This document shows, one piece after another, positions 1 to 10,684 of a stretch of DNA of 64,000 nucleotides. Source of the DNA: Bugula neritina (taxonomy: Eukaryota; Bryozoa; Gymnolaemata; Cheilostomatida; Bugulidae); NCBI GenBank assembly GCA_964035545.1, contig CAXIUT010000272.1, forward strand, positions 30,038-94,037. Reading direction: 5' to 3'. How positions within the stretch are numbered: position 1 is the stretch's first letter; each line of letters opens with the position of its first letter. The translations under genes were made by a program, and so were the position numbers. The notes below the pieces were generated by a model. That model was given only the letters and a program-made list of their open reading frames with translations. It was not told where the DNA came from and made no database searches.

Positions 1-320
1 TTTTTACTATCCTCAATCAGTTGTTTAATTTTTTATTTATAAATAGCTACTCTTTCTGTAATAGCATCTTCTTCTTCTTTTGACAGTTATTTTTGTTTAC
101 CAAGTTTTTTCATTCTCTTTTGTCTTTCTTCTTAGACAATTTGTTCAATTTATTAATCTGTTAATCCCTACTCTACATTTCCAAGCCATTTTTTCATTAA
201 TTTCATACACCATATTGAAAGCAAGTAGCCACTAAGACCAATTATAGTCAATGTAACAAGGGCAAAAAAAGTTGGAGCTGTCTGAATATAAGAAAATATT
301 TGACTATCAATTTACTCCAT
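1..320 (-). CDS. Hypothetical single-pass membrane protein with charged coil (3' end outside window)
   Basis: The frame opens with ATG at 320-318 and runs off the left edge of the window, so only the first ~106 residues are seen. With TAA/TAG read as Glu it gives a short acidic N-terminus, one hydrophobic helix at about residues 15-37 (FFALVTLTIIGLSGYLL), then a long Lys/Glu-rich stretch that looks like a coiled coil. I do not recognise the family. A membrane-anchored coil is the most that can be said; the C-terminus is missing. Confidence 0.6.
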
Positions 321-444
321 GATAAATTACTTTTTGAATTATAAAAATTAAATCGAACAAATCATGTCTTCTAAATGATCTTATTTAACAAAGAAAGTGA
401 TTCTTGATTTTTTATGTAGTCAGAATATTTAATATTAATTGTGA

Positions 445-826
445 ATGTGGGCAACAAGGTTGTTCAAGAGTGCTGCAAGTGTGCGTCCAATGGTTTCACT
501 AACAGCTTCTCCTGCACATTTCATGAGTATTGCCAAACCTGTCTTGAAGTACTTGCTGATAGTTAGATAGTGATTGCACATTCATGAGGATGCAGAGCTT
601 ATCTCTGGTACCCAATATGTTTTTGCACAACGTTCGAGAATTGATGGAGAAGATGAGTGAAGGCTAAGAAGGATCTTCTTTAGCAGAACTCATGGAACTT
701 AGTTTATTGAACCAAAGTAAGCTTAGTCTAGGTATCATTCTTAACCAGGATGATTTAAATTCAGAATTGGCAATTAATTTAGGCATAGGAATGGATGTAC
801 GTATGACTACAACTCCTGATTGTTGA
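445..826 (+). CDS. Small hypothetical protein, probable mitochondrial presequence
   Basis: Two overlapping frames join if a 22-nt intron at 549-570 (GTA...TAG) is removed, giving 119 residues from ATG 445 to TGA 824-826. The N-terminus (MWATRLFKSAASVRPMVS) is basic, hydroxylated and free of acids, as in mitochondrial targeting peptides. The rest is an amphipathic, Leu/Glu-rich helical sequence with no family I recognise. A 19-nt intron (571-589) would also restore the frame, so the splice choice is not certain. The longer unspliced frame from 414 is less convincing because it is rich in unpaired Cys and ends abruptly. Confidence 0.5.
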
Positions 827-980
827 ATATATCATCAACACATATTGTCAGAGTAAATCTTTAAAACATTTTACGACTTTTAATCTCTATTTTATCAATT
901 TCAATTTTAAACTTCAATAAGATATGATGGAATATTTTGTTTTAAAACTTAAATTAAGAAGTAATAGAAGGTGATTTTAT

Positions 981-1055
981 GAAACAGATCATCACTTTCT
1001 TTCAAAGAACTCCCCAAGTTTCAGAAGTCCTCCTCATTTCTCGATCATCTGTTTC
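981..1055 (-). promoter_or_regulatory. SECIS element in the selenoprotein W 3' UTR
   Basis: The transcript 3' of the selenoprotein stop folds as a eukaryotic SECIS. The outer helix pairs GAAACAGATGATC (1055-1043) with GATGATCTGTTTC (993-981), 12 of 13 positions matched. An internal loop follows, then the non-Watson-Crick quartet ATGA (1037-1034) opposite TGAA (1004-1001). A second helix (GAGGACTT with GAGTTCTT) leads to an apical loop carrying the unpaired AAA (1021-1019), 12 nt after the ATGA. Order and spacing match the SECIS consensus. It starts about 16 nt after the stop codon. Hand-folded only. Confidence 0.85.
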
Positions 1056-1071
1056 AAGATAAGCAACATCA

Positions 1072-1326
1072 TCATGCACTTGATTTCAAAGCAGCCAAGA
1101 TTTCAGCGTGTGCAGCTTCAGTTTCGGCTCTTCCCTTTTCCCATAAGGTCTGGAGTGCTCCTCCCTTAACCCAGCTTACCTTGATGGTTCCAGTGGTCTT
1201 GCCAGCAGAGTGGGTCTTGACTTCCACATTCTCACCATAGTTCTTGGAGATGTAGTCCTTAAGTCTGGTTGCGGGTCCTCCGTATCCTCATGCTCCACAG
1301 TATTCAATATCAATTTGCTTAGACAT
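1072..1326 (-). CDS. SELENOW: Selenoprotein W (Rdx family)
   Basis: 84-residue thioredoxin-like redox protein. After ATG 1326 the protein reads MSKQIDIEYCGA, then an in-frame TGA (1290-1288, codon 13), then GYGGPATRLKDYI. This is the CxxU redox motif of selenoprotein W in its usual N-terminal place, so this UGA encodes selenocysteine. The frame continues for 71 codons through conserved-looking sequence and ends at a tandem TGA-TGA (1074-1069). A SECIS structure follows directly downstream. Length is typical of the family (80-90 residues). It has no intron. Function in the family is thiol redox, with details unsettled. The gene uses UGA as both Sec and stop, while UAA/UAG encode Glu elsewhere in this genome. 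Confidence 0.92.
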
Positions 1327-1694
1327 CAATAAAATTATGAAAATTTGATTTGATTTTTGTACTTATATTAACTAAGCTACTCACAAAAATTAATTTTATT
1401 CATTTACTTGTATTTTATTCAAGGGTTATAATAAAGATCAAATTTGTCTTTAAAATAAAAAATATTTATGAAAAGGTAGATCACTATTAACTTGTTTTAA
1501 GCTTGACTCAAATAAAAGTTTTGCTTTTTTATAGTCCTACATGAAAATAAAGACTGTATTTTTTCTATTAATAGACCCTCTTATACTTCTTTGATGAAAT
1601 TGTAATCAAAATTACTTATAAAATCATAAAAATCAAGTTATTTTTTGATGATTTTCTATTCGTATAAAAATATATTTTATAACTAAAATACTAA
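1327..1694. other. AT-rich divergent intergenic region
   Basis: This 368-bp spacer separates the divergent starts of the selenoprotein W gene (minus) and the Hook-like gene (plus). It is very AT-rich with runs of A and T. I see no convincing frame, RNA gene or repeat. It presumably carries both promoters. Confidence 0.6.
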
Positions 1695-2924
1695 ATGAAT
1701 AATAAACAGAAAGACTCTAACTTACTTATTACTTGGATCAACTAATAACGTTCTCATAGAGGTTTATAAACTAAAATCTATGATTTTTAGCATCTAAAAG
1801 AGACTGATTTTCTCTATCAGCTACTAATATCAGTTAGTCCATCTCATTTCAGTGGTCTTAATCATCTTAGTTTTGATATAAAAAGTTACCTACCAGCTTT
1901 AGAAGAGTATTTGATTGGAGTTGAGGGAAAGAAACTCAAAAGAGCTTATCGAAAAGAGGTACTTTAGCAATAATCATTGGTATAGATGGTCAAAATAACT
2001 TTGTTTTTATTGATTAAAAGTGATAATAAACAAGACTATATTACTCGGATAGTAGAAATGAGCACTTAAATACAAGAATACTTGATGTAATAATTACAGG
2101 GAGTTCAATAAAAAATGCAAAGTTATGTCTAAATCAAAGAAATATTGTCAGCAGTTTAAAAATTAGAATAATAGAATGAAAATTTAAAAGAAAATCTTAA
2201 AAATTGTAACTAAATCAATGAAGAACTCAACTAATTTATCATAGAATCTAGTCAGGATAATGCCAAATTATAAAAATAAATAAGTAAATACCAGTCCTAA
2301 AAAAAGCAAGTTTATGAAGAGCTACAAGTTGTTGATATAAAATAGTATGTAGAATTGTTCAAAAATGTAAAACAATAAAATAACTCACTTGTTGACTATG
2401 TTCAAGTTTTAGAAGAGAACAAAAAAGAAATAGAAAATGAAAATCAAACTCTTAAGAACAAGATCAATGAAGATTTTGATATGATAGGAGAACTAAATGA
2501 ACAAATCAGTAGTATTAAATAAAGCTATAATGTTATGAAAGAAGAAATGAGTACTTTATCTGCAAGTTACGATCAATCAAGTTTTGAGGATAGTGTTCTC
2601 AGAGAAAACAAGAATTTTGGAAATGTTAAGCTAAGATGTTCAATTGATACAACTTGTTCTGATCGACATTCTCTGATTCTAAATCATTTATTTGATTAGG
2701 AATAGAATAACTAAAATGAAAAATTAAGAGCCTATAATCAAGAAATAATGTATAAATTATAGTCAGCTTACAAAACAATCAGTAATCTTTCAAACTAAGT
2801 TACTAATCTTAAAGAAGAAAAAGTTAAAGTATAGAAAAAAAGTAACTTCTTGGAAAAAAAAGTAGTCAGTCTCAAAAAATAACATAATAGATTTATCAAA
2901 GAGATCCAAAATATAGGTTATTGA
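1695..2924 (+). CDS. Hook-family coiled-coil protein
   Basis: 409 residues without introns, ATG 1695 to TGA 2922-2924. The first ~150 residues resemble the Hook domain, a calponin-homology-like fold: an early LLITWINE segment, the pattern SPSHFSGL, then LVEMVKITLFLLI followed by YITRIVEMSTEIQEYLMEEL. In Hook proteins that last region is the helix binding dynein light intermediate chain. Residues ~150-405 are heptad-rich coiled coil full of Lys/Glu/Leu. Hook proteins link cargo to dynein and microtubules. This one is shorter than animal Hooks (about 700 residues) and lacks an obvious C-terminal cargo domain. The Hook assignment rests on pattern memory and is moderate; coiled coil is certain. 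Confidence 0.65.
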
Positions 2925-2980
2925 TTGAGTCAAAGAGTTATTGTTAGTATATAATTTTAAAGATATTTTCTATCAATGAA

Positions 2981-4390
2981 TCACTTAGTCATACTAGAGA
3001 CGATGTTACGCTTGTAAAGGGAAGTCTGAGGGCAGTCAATATTAAAGGTAGTTTCCTGACGTTGATCTAAGGGAACGTAATTGCGAGTTCCGTGTCCGAC
3101 ATAGTGCTGTCTAGGTCTGATGATTTTGTTTTCAGGATCATCAAGGAACTCATTCCAATGAGAAAGCCAGCCTGCCATTCTTGGAATCATGAACAAAACT
3201 GCAAACATGTCAGTTGGGAAGCCCAATGCCTTGTAAATGATACCGCTGTAGAAGTCAACATTTGGGTAGAGTTTTCTTTAAATGAAGTAGGGATCGCTCA
3301 GAGCAATTCTTTCCAGTTCCATAGCAACTTCAATCATTTCTTCTTTGCCTGTGATTTCAAAGACTTCATGTGCTACTTTTTTAACTAGAGTTGCTCTGGG
3401 GTCATAGTTTTTATACACTCTGTGTCCGAAACCCATAAGCAGTCCTCTCTTATTCTTGACATCATCAATAAACTTGGGAATGTTAGATTTTTTACCAATC
3501 TGTTCCAACATTCTAAGCACTGCCTCGTTAGCTCCTCCATGTTTAGGTCCATAAAGAGCTCCTGTAGCTCCAGAAATAGCAGTATAAATATCAACTCCTG
3601 ATGAAGAAAGATGTCTGACTGCAGCTGTAGAGCAGTTAAGTTCATGTTCAGCATGAAGAATAAAAAGAATTTCAAGAGCCTTTACCAATTTGGGGTGAGG
3701 TTTATAGTTTTCTTCATTGAGTTTGTCCAACATGAAAAGGAAGTTTTCCACATAGCCAAAACTTTAATGAGGCTTGTTATATTATCTTCCGATTCTGTGT
3801 CTGTATGCATTAGCTGCAATGGTTGGAACACTTCCTAGAAGTCTGTATATTTGCTTATTTCTGACTTTTTTATCCTTATAGATACTTTCTCCGACTAAAC
3901 TTGGATTCTGTTCAGGATGAAGAGTTGAAAGAGCAGCAATGGAACTACACAGCATACCCATAGGGTGAGCATCATATCTGAAAGAGTTCATCATCGAAAG
4001 CAAATCTTAATGCACGAAGGTATGTGACATAACTTTACCGGTGAATGAGTTGAGTTCTTTCTGAGTAGGGAGTTCTCCCCAAATAACTAGATATGCAACT
4101 TCTAAGAAGCTACATTTTTAAGCAAGAGCTTCGATAGGATAGCCTCTGTATTCGAGAATTCCTTTATCTCCATCAATAAAGCTGATAGTGGAGGTGCAAG
4201 TGATGGTGTTCATATATCCAGGGTCATAACTTCTGAGAATTTTTCCTTTGTGGCTAAGTTTTGAAAGGTCATTGGATTTAATGAAGCCTCTGTTAGCATT
4301 GAGTTCGGTAGTTTTTCCAGTTCTTGAATCAGTGATACTGATGCTATTTTTCGAAGAGATCTGGTCTGCCAAGAAGGTCAGTCTGTTCAT
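2981..4390 (-). CDS. Citrate synthase
   Basis: 469 residues, one open frame from ATG 4390 to TGA 2983-2981 with no intron. Condenses acetyl-CoA with oxaloacetate. Landmarks: the first catalytic-His region [12 protein letters not shown], the second at [23 protein letters not shown], and NVDFYSG with the catalytic Asp. TAA codons fall at conserved Glu positions ([18 protein letters not shown] and VH-E-DL), which helped fix the genetic code. The sequence is closer to the bacterial/glyoxysomal type than to the animal mitochondrial type. The N-terminus has few acids early on but is not a clear presequence, and the C-terminus (SMTK) is not a peroxisomal SKL, so location is open. Its 3' end lies 56 bp from the convergent Hook-like gene. 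Confidence 0.95.
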
Positions 4391-4557
4391 CAAGATATTA
4401 ATATAATTGATGTCATACCTATCATCAATTAAAGTTAATTATCATTTGACATAGAAAAATATCTTTTCAATAATAAAACTTTTTAAGAAAATTATCAACA
4501 ATCAAATAGAGCTTCTTTGTTAAATTACTAAGAACTAATAATAATTAGATTTTAGGA

Positions 4558-4839
4558 ATGAGTATTTCAGGATCACAGGAAGGATTGAAAAATCGAGTAC
4601 TTTATCGAATCATACGTTGTCTGGACTGTCTTTAAGTACCAACAAGAGGAGATAATGATCGTATCAGTTTGATGAATACTGAATCTTAAATAAACACAGA
4701 GATTAAGGTAAAAATCCGTCTTTTAAATAATAAGGGATTTTCTCCTATTTAAATTTGTGAAGAACTGAAGTACATTTATGGCAACCATGTGATCTCAAAC
4801 CACAGAGATAGGTTCAAACGAACATAATTTGATTATTGA
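4558..4839 (+). CDS. Hypothetical 93-residue protein with helix-turn-helix-like C-terminus
   Basis: Single open frame, ATG 4558 to TGA 4837-4839. The N-terminal half is Ser/Arg-rich without clear features. The last ~45 residues (IRLLNNKGFSPIEICEEL...VISNHRDRFKR) look like a helix-turn-helix, loosely like the N-terminal DNA-binding helix of mariner-type transposases ('…lcevyG…vs…vrrWfkrF'). No catalytic domain follows, so it would be a stand-alone DNA-binding protein or a remnant. The similarity is weak. Confidence 0.5.
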
Positions 4840-4953
4840 TTCAGTCATTATTTATGATTTGTCTTAGATTTAGATAGTTAACTGAGATATTTAATTCGCT
4901 AATTAACGTCTTGTATGTAATAAAATATGACTGTTTTGTTAAAATTAATAAAT

Positions 4954-5592
4954 ATGACTTCTATAGAAATATAAGCTATCCGAAATTTGGCTGATCTAGA
5001 AGATTAGGACGAAAACTATCACTTCTAACCATATAAATCAAGCATTTACACTCAGTTCTAACGAAATTCACAACAAAAATCTAGACCCAGAACAGTTGAC
5101 ATCAAAAAAAAAACTTTTAATTACAGTCTTAAGAAAAATAATCAACGATAACAACTAAAATTACAACTACAAAACCTTGAAGATTACAAAAATGAATCGA
5201 TTGATAATAAATAAACTAGATTTTCAACATCTCAATCACTACTATGTATGACTTCGAAAACTCGAAATAAGAAAGCATTCCCAAGTCAACCTGTTAAAAA
5301 GCAAAAAAATGACAAATTTGAACATCGAAAAACATTTTTAACAAAGTAAAACATAGTTCCTTACTCAAGATATAACCCTTAATAACTCATTAGAGAAGAC
5401 ATTATGAAAAAATTCAAACTCAGAGAGACTCTTAGGTAGACTCAAAAACTTGCAAAAATTACTAACTTTCTGAAAATGAAGAATACTCCCACACTTAAAA
5501 GTCCAGCTTCCATTCTATTTAAGGGTAGTCCTTCTAATGCTTATGTAAAATAAGAGAAATTTAAGAAAACTTTAAGCAACTTACTTTCATGA
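4954..5592 (+). CDS. Hypothetical basic protein
   Basis: 212 residues, ATG 4954 to TGA 5590-5592, no intron needed. The start is acidic (LADLEDEDENYHF); the rest is strongly basic and low in hydrophobics, with a helical Lys/Leu segment near residues 155-190. No transmembrane segment or known domain is visible. It may be a disordered cytoskeletal or nuclear protein; I do not recognise it. It converges with the glycosylase gene, 67 bp between stops. Confidence 0.6.
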
Positions 5593-5659
5593 TAGTTTTA
5601 TTACTTTCTTCAAAATATGTAAGTTAAAATTAATGATAAGAATGATAAATAACAAGATA

Positions 5660-6450
5660 TCACTTCTTCTTTTTGACTGGAGCATTAAAGTTAACTTTTG
5701 ATACAAAGGTATTTCCTTTCACAAAAAATCTCCAAGGCTTGTCTACCCATTATTCTGCATAATCAATGTTGACTCGACGACTCACATCAATATCGAAGTC
5801 TTTGATACCAGCATCAACAATACAAAATTAGCCTTTTGATAAATCTATACCATTCATCCTATCTTTTTAGATTGATAAGCTTTGGCCAACTTTTCCTGGT
5901 CCATTACACATATCTTCCAACTTGTTGCTTTTGAGGTTTCTTATGCTTTTCATCAAGTCAATTCCAACTACTGGCTGAACTGCTCTTATTAGAACAGCTT
6001 CTGGTTATCCTTCAAGGCCAGCTACTACATTAAGGCATACATTAGTAGGCATATAAATAGTATAAATGTAAAGGTATCCTCCATCAAGCCAAAAATACTT
6101 TGTCCTTTCTGTTTTTTTATCTACTTTAATCAAAATATACTATTGTAAGCATGACAGGCTTTATCAAGAGGTGCCTTATAAGCTTCTGTTTCTACAATTA
6201 TTGCCTTCATGATTCCTTTAGGGGTTTCTCTTATGAACATTTTTCCAAGTAGACTTCTGGCGAGATCAACTACTTCCTGCCTATAATATGAGCGATCCAG
6301 ATATTTTTCATATTTGATATCTTTTGCACTAAAATTAGTGATTTTGGGTTGAGATAAGAGTTTGCTTAGTTTATTTTATTTATGATTGGCCTTATCCTCC
6401 TACTTTTAATCTTTTTCCAGACTGGCTGGTCTTTCTCTTTTTAATTCCAT
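5660..6450 (-). CDS. 3-methyladenine DNA glycosylase (AAG/MPG family)
   Basis: 256 residues after removing an intron at 6121-6140 (20 nt; a 17-nt 3' site is also possible). Base-excision-repair enzyme that removes alkylated purines. Family landmarks in order: YYRQEVVDLARSLLGK, VETEAYKAP with the catalytic Glu, a CHAY segment split by the intron, GGYLYIYTIYMPTNVCLNVV, EAVLIRAVQP, CNGPGKV, and PWRFFVKGN near the end. The N-terminal ~60 residues are charged and probably nuclear-localising. The usual MFGPPGH motif is degenerate (YFWLDGG), worth noting for substrate range. Start chosen as the first ATG in an otherwise gene-free stretch. Confidence 0.88.
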
Positions 6451-6547
6451 CAAAATATCTTAGGCGGTAAAGAATAATTATATGCAAAGTAGTCAATTAT
6501 ATTAAAAAAAAGAATCAACAATAGTCTTGGAATAATAATTAAATGTA

Positions 6548-8929
6548 TCAAAAGGGTTTACTTGTAGAATTAAGGACTTTATTACTGGGAGTATAGCATT
6601 TATAAGTTTCTTTAACTGTCTCTGTCTTAACTCTCTCTTTCGTAGGACTATTCTTTCCTTCGGGGTTAACTTTACTTCCTTCTGAGTATTCGTTAACCTT
6701 GAACATGATGTTATTGGAATTACTATTTTGAGAACTAACATACACTGTTGGGTTGATGATTTGCACTGGTGCGTAGAACTTGTAAGGATTGGGAGCTTTA
6801 TTCGTGGGAGAGGTCTGTTTTGATAGATAACCTCCTTGCATTCGATTCGCATTGTTGTATTATGGAACTTTTTGATAAAATTGAGAACTATTTTGCCAGT
6901 TCTGTTGAACAAATTTCTTTTAAGGAGAATTTCTTCCTACTTCCTTCAAACTCTTGAAATCTGACTATTGTTATTCAGGTTTATTTGAAGTTTGATTCTG
7001 TGTAAAATTATGTTGAAAAATAGCTGATTTTTTCTTAATTAATTGTTGGTTTTGGTTATTTTATTATTGATTAAATTTAGTATTATCTTTTCTATCTTCA
7101 ACTGTTGATTTTGCAAAGTTATTTTGAACCTAATTATTTTGAGTTGGCTATTTATTTTTTTTAAGATTTTTAAGAAAAGCAGGCATTTTGTCAGCTCTAG
7201 GACCTGTTGTCTTTTGATAATTAGGATTAGCTCTCATATTTCCTTTTTCTCCAGTTGATGAGTTTATATTACTGTAGTCTAATCTATTATGTGCAACTTG
7301 ACTGGTATAAAATTGGTTTGTTTGGTTTGGATGTGTTTTATAATTTTGTGGATTTCTTCTATATTGAGGAGTAAAACTAATACTAACTACTTTAGAACTA
7401 ATACCAATCCGAGCAAGCCTAAGTTATCTACATGAACAGTTAAGTAGACGATTATAAGTATTGCTATCATTCATTTTATAAGGTTCAGGATAGCTTTAGT
7501 AAAAAAGATTATCATTATTTTTACCAAATTCCATGTTCCTAGATGAAACAGCTCCAGGAGTTACTGCATAATTATTAGTCATAATCTTCTAAGACCCTTT
7601 CCTATGCATCATTGAATTACCCCAACTACCTTCAACTAAATCTTATCCCCTTTGCATACTATTTAGTTCATCAATAGGACTGTCTATTTCTTGAGGCATT
7701 CGCTTTGATTAATTATGATGATGATGTGAAAAACGTGCAGCCAAGTTAAAGTCTTGCTGTCCTCCTAGAAAAGGAGTTGGAGCTTGGTTTTCTTCTTAGG
7801 GTTAGGAAAAAGCTTATTAATCATTGGAATTATCCATTATTAGTTTTTAAAATTCTTTATGGATATCTTAACTACCAGAATTTTTCTTTTTTTTACCAAA
7901 ATGAAATTTATCTGCATTAGTATTAAATGTAGGAGTTTCTAGATCTATTCCTTTTTATTTAGCAGCAAATCCTACTTCTAATTATTAAACTTCATCTTCT
8001 TATTGACTACTATCAAGCATAAAGTTAAGAAGTTTTACATCACTATCTACTATTCCTTTCTTCTTTTTATTATTTGAGTTATTATTCTTGTCTACTTTCA
8101 TCAACATTGACTCAATCATATGCATCTGAACTGATTATTTTATCTATGATTGCTGCTTTTAAGTCTGCTGTTCACTCTAATTTTAAAAATAATCTCCAAC
8201 TACAACATTGTTTTCAAGAAAAGCAAGAAATGTTCCTTCCTAGTAAAACAAAAAAAGCTACCCAAAACTACGATAGCTAAGATCGAAGAACTATATTAAA
8301 TTAACAGTCCATTCTTCAAGACCTCCCATCGACTTATAGTTATTAGCTTCTTCTACTTCCAGCCTGAAGAGAATATATCTAAATAGAAGCAAAAAAGTTG
8401 TATGAAGGATAGGGTTATGATCTAATATCCATTCAGCACATTTCATTCGATTTACGGTCATTCTTAAAGATTGCTGTTCCATAAACTGAAGGAACCTGGC
8501 AGCGAGTGCTTTCATTTGAAGAGTGTCTATTAGAAAGTCGATATTTTTAATGCAAGTGAAGTCTACATCAGAAGAAAATAGACAACATTTAAGAGTTTCT
8601 AGTAAATAATGTCCTGACTAATTTTATGGATCATTATTACCTCGACATTTGTCTCTATAAAAAATAGATAACAAGCTATAGAGAAGCATACTAAGGGACG
8701 AATTAGGAGAGGTAAGATTTAGAGTTTTTAGGTTATTAGTAAGTTTGACCATTTTTTGAACTGCTACCCTGATCGAGTTATTTGGTTAAGGAAAATTTAA
8801 TGTACGATATTAAGTTAGTTCTCTGTACTATTTTTAATCAGGAAGGATAAGAGAAAAGTACTACTTTGGCATAACTTTTAATAAGACTCTTTCCATTTCT
8901 TTCATTTCCTCGGTCGAAAGGATGTTCAT
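6548..8929 (-). CDS. Hypothetical protein with folded N-half and low-complexity Asn/Gln-rich C-half
   Basis: 793 residues, ATG 8929 to TGA 6550-6548, with no intron or stop. Residues ~1-250 are helical and mixed in composition, with leucine-rich helices and FLLLFRYILFRLEVEEANNY near residue 195. From ~250 on it becomes disordered: poly-Lys (KKKKG), HHHHN, many Asn and Gln codons, Pro/Ser tracts and a Thr/Lys-rich tail. I do not recognise the N-terminal domain. The tail is the kind seen in RNA-binding or condensate-forming proteins, but no RNA-binding motif is evident. It diverges from PACRG across a 163-bp spacer that must hold both promoters. Confidence 0.65.
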
Positions 8930-9092
8930 CAAGTGGCTGTAAGTAAAATTATTAATTTAATAGAATTAAAAAAGGGAATAAGATTATGATATCAGGAAAG
9001 AAAACAAAAATAGATGATAGTAATATATAATAGATAAATAATTATCAAAATGGAGCTTATATTAGTTTATTGAATATTAATAGAGAAATTGT

Positions 9093-10117
9093 ATGGAATG
9101 CGATAAAATTAATTGTATAACTTATCTTAATGCTTCCCAAACTCCAACAAAGCTCACTCGCTCAATCCCTGCGTAGGGACAACTTGGCTTCCCAAATCCA
9201 ATGTAACTCTCAAAATACTCAGGCGAAGACCAACTTAAAGGTATCATTGCTAAGCAAAACAACGAATGCTTCAAACCCTGGAAAAACCACCACGCTCCCA
9301 AAAACCCACACTCGCCTTTCGGAGACTTCCCCAAAGAATATATTCCAAAAGAAAAACTCAAAGACACTCATCACGAACCCATCCACGAACATACTCTCTC
9401 AGGATCACTTGCCAAACATAACAGAAATGCAGGAAACGGAGGAAAAACCTCTAGTACTCTCTAAAAAAAAAGTGACTACCAAAAACCTGTCCCCAAATCA
9501 GGAGCCTTCGAAAAAAGATAAATAGCAGCCTCAGAATTCAGAAGGTATTACGATAGAGGAGATATGCCCTTCAAAGTAGATCACCAAAACTCACAACCAA
9601 AACTTCAATGGAAAGTTCAAGTCGAATCTCTCGATTACCATCACTACTTGCCTATATTCTTTGATGGTCTCAGATAAAAACTTGACCCATATCGCAGTTT
9701 TTCTATTTTGGGTACTAATGATTTGCTTGAGAAGGGAGGCAATAAAATTCTACCAGTAATTCCTCAGTTGATTATTCCAATCAAAAGTAAATATCAACTA
9801 AATCAGCTGCTCTTAATACAAGAGACCCAGATATCATTTCAACTATGTTGAAGGTTATCCAGAAACTAGTTCTTTCAGGAGAGATGATCGGCTAGGCTTT
9901 AGTTCCTTATTACCGACAGATTCTCCCTATCTTCAATATTTTCAGAAACAACAACAAGAATTGTGGCGATAAGATAGAATATAACCAAAGAAAAAGAATC
10001 AACCTTGGCGATCTCATCAGTGAAACTCTTGAACTCTTGGAGCAAACAGGAGGTGAAGATGCCTTCATCAACATCAAATATATGATTCCCACCTATGAAA
10101 GCTGTGTTTTGAACTGA
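9093..10117 (+). CDS. PACRG: PACRG, ciliary doublet inner-junction protein
   Basis: 334 residues, exons 9093-9786 and 9807-10117 around a 20-nt intron. PACRG forms the inner junction between the A and B tubules of ciliary doublet microtubules. Clear family blocks: [92 protein letters not shown] and [20 protein letters not shown] and TAG fall at Glu positions (DGLR-E-K, IG-E-ALVP). The N-terminal ~145 residues are a Pro/His-rich extension not shared with animal PACRG. A 131-codon frame in another phase inside exon 1 is a shadow. The stop lies 121 bp from the telomere. Confidence 0.96.
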
Positions 10118-10237
10118 TGTATGATCAACATGTCTTATCATTATAATTTAACTCAATACTCTATCATAAATAATTATCATCAATTATTTTCAACTATAAC
10201 TATAAATGCCTCCTAAAAGTTTATCTTTCCTTCTAAA

Positions 10238-10291
10238 GGGGTTGGGGTTGGGGTTGGGGGGGTTGGGGTTGGGGTTGGGGTTGGGGTTGGG
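10238..10291 (+). repeat. Telomere, GGGGTT repeats (right end of piece A)
   Basis: About nine GGGGTT units directly before the assembly gap, G-strand 5' to 3' rightwards as expected for a right chromosome end. One unit has seven Gs instead of four. Pure G4T2 is the oligohymenophorean telomere type. Confidence 0.97.
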
Positions 10292-10491
10292 NNNNNNNNN
10301 NNNNNNNNNNNNNNNNNNNNNNNNNNNNNNNNNNNNNNNNNNNNNNNNNNNNNNNNNNNNNNNNNNNNNNNNNNNNNNNNNNNNNNNNNNNNNNNNNNNN
10401 NNNNNNNNNNNNNNNNNNNNNNNNNNNNNNNNNNNNNNNNNNNNNNNNNNNNNNNNNNNNNNNNNNNNNNNNNNNNNNNNNNNNNNNNNNN
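10292..10491. other. Assembly gap of 200 N between two telomeres
   Basis: Exactly 200 Ns lie between a right-end and a left-end telomere, the same length as the second gap (34883-35082). A fixed-length spacer between facing telomeres indicates scaffolding or concatenation of separate chromosomes, not missing sequence of known size. Confidence 0.95.
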
Positions 10492-10590
10492 CCCAACCCC
10501 AACCCCAACCCCAACCCCAACCCCAACCCCAACCCCAACCCCAACCCCAACCCCAACCCCAACCCCAACCCCAACCCCAACCCCAACCCC
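10492..10590 (-). repeat. Telomere, CCCCAA repeats (left end of piece B)
   Basis: About 16 uninterrupted CCCCAA units, correct orientation for a left chromosome end. The first gene stop lies 95 bp inside. Confidence 0.97.
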
Positions 10591-10684
10591 TTCAATATAA
10601 TATTAAATTTAATAATCTTTTGAACTAAAATAAATAAACTATGAGTTAATAAATATTATGATTTTATTGTTATTTAATTCTCAA

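Noticed and set aside
414-587. 57-codon cysteine-containing frame resembling a zinc finger
   Set aside because: The alternative frame from ATG 445 with one 22-nt intron gives a longer protein with a presequence; the Cys pattern does not match a known finger.
9130-9525. 131-codon open frame overlapping PACRG exon 1
   Set aside because: It is in another phase from the PACRG frame, whose conserved sequence ([19 protein letters not shown]) runs continuously through the same DNA.
10206-10628. Gly-Leu / Pro-Gln dipeptide repeat proteins across telomeres (also 34776-35234 and 48866-49057)
   Set aside because: Translations of telomere repeats and Ns.
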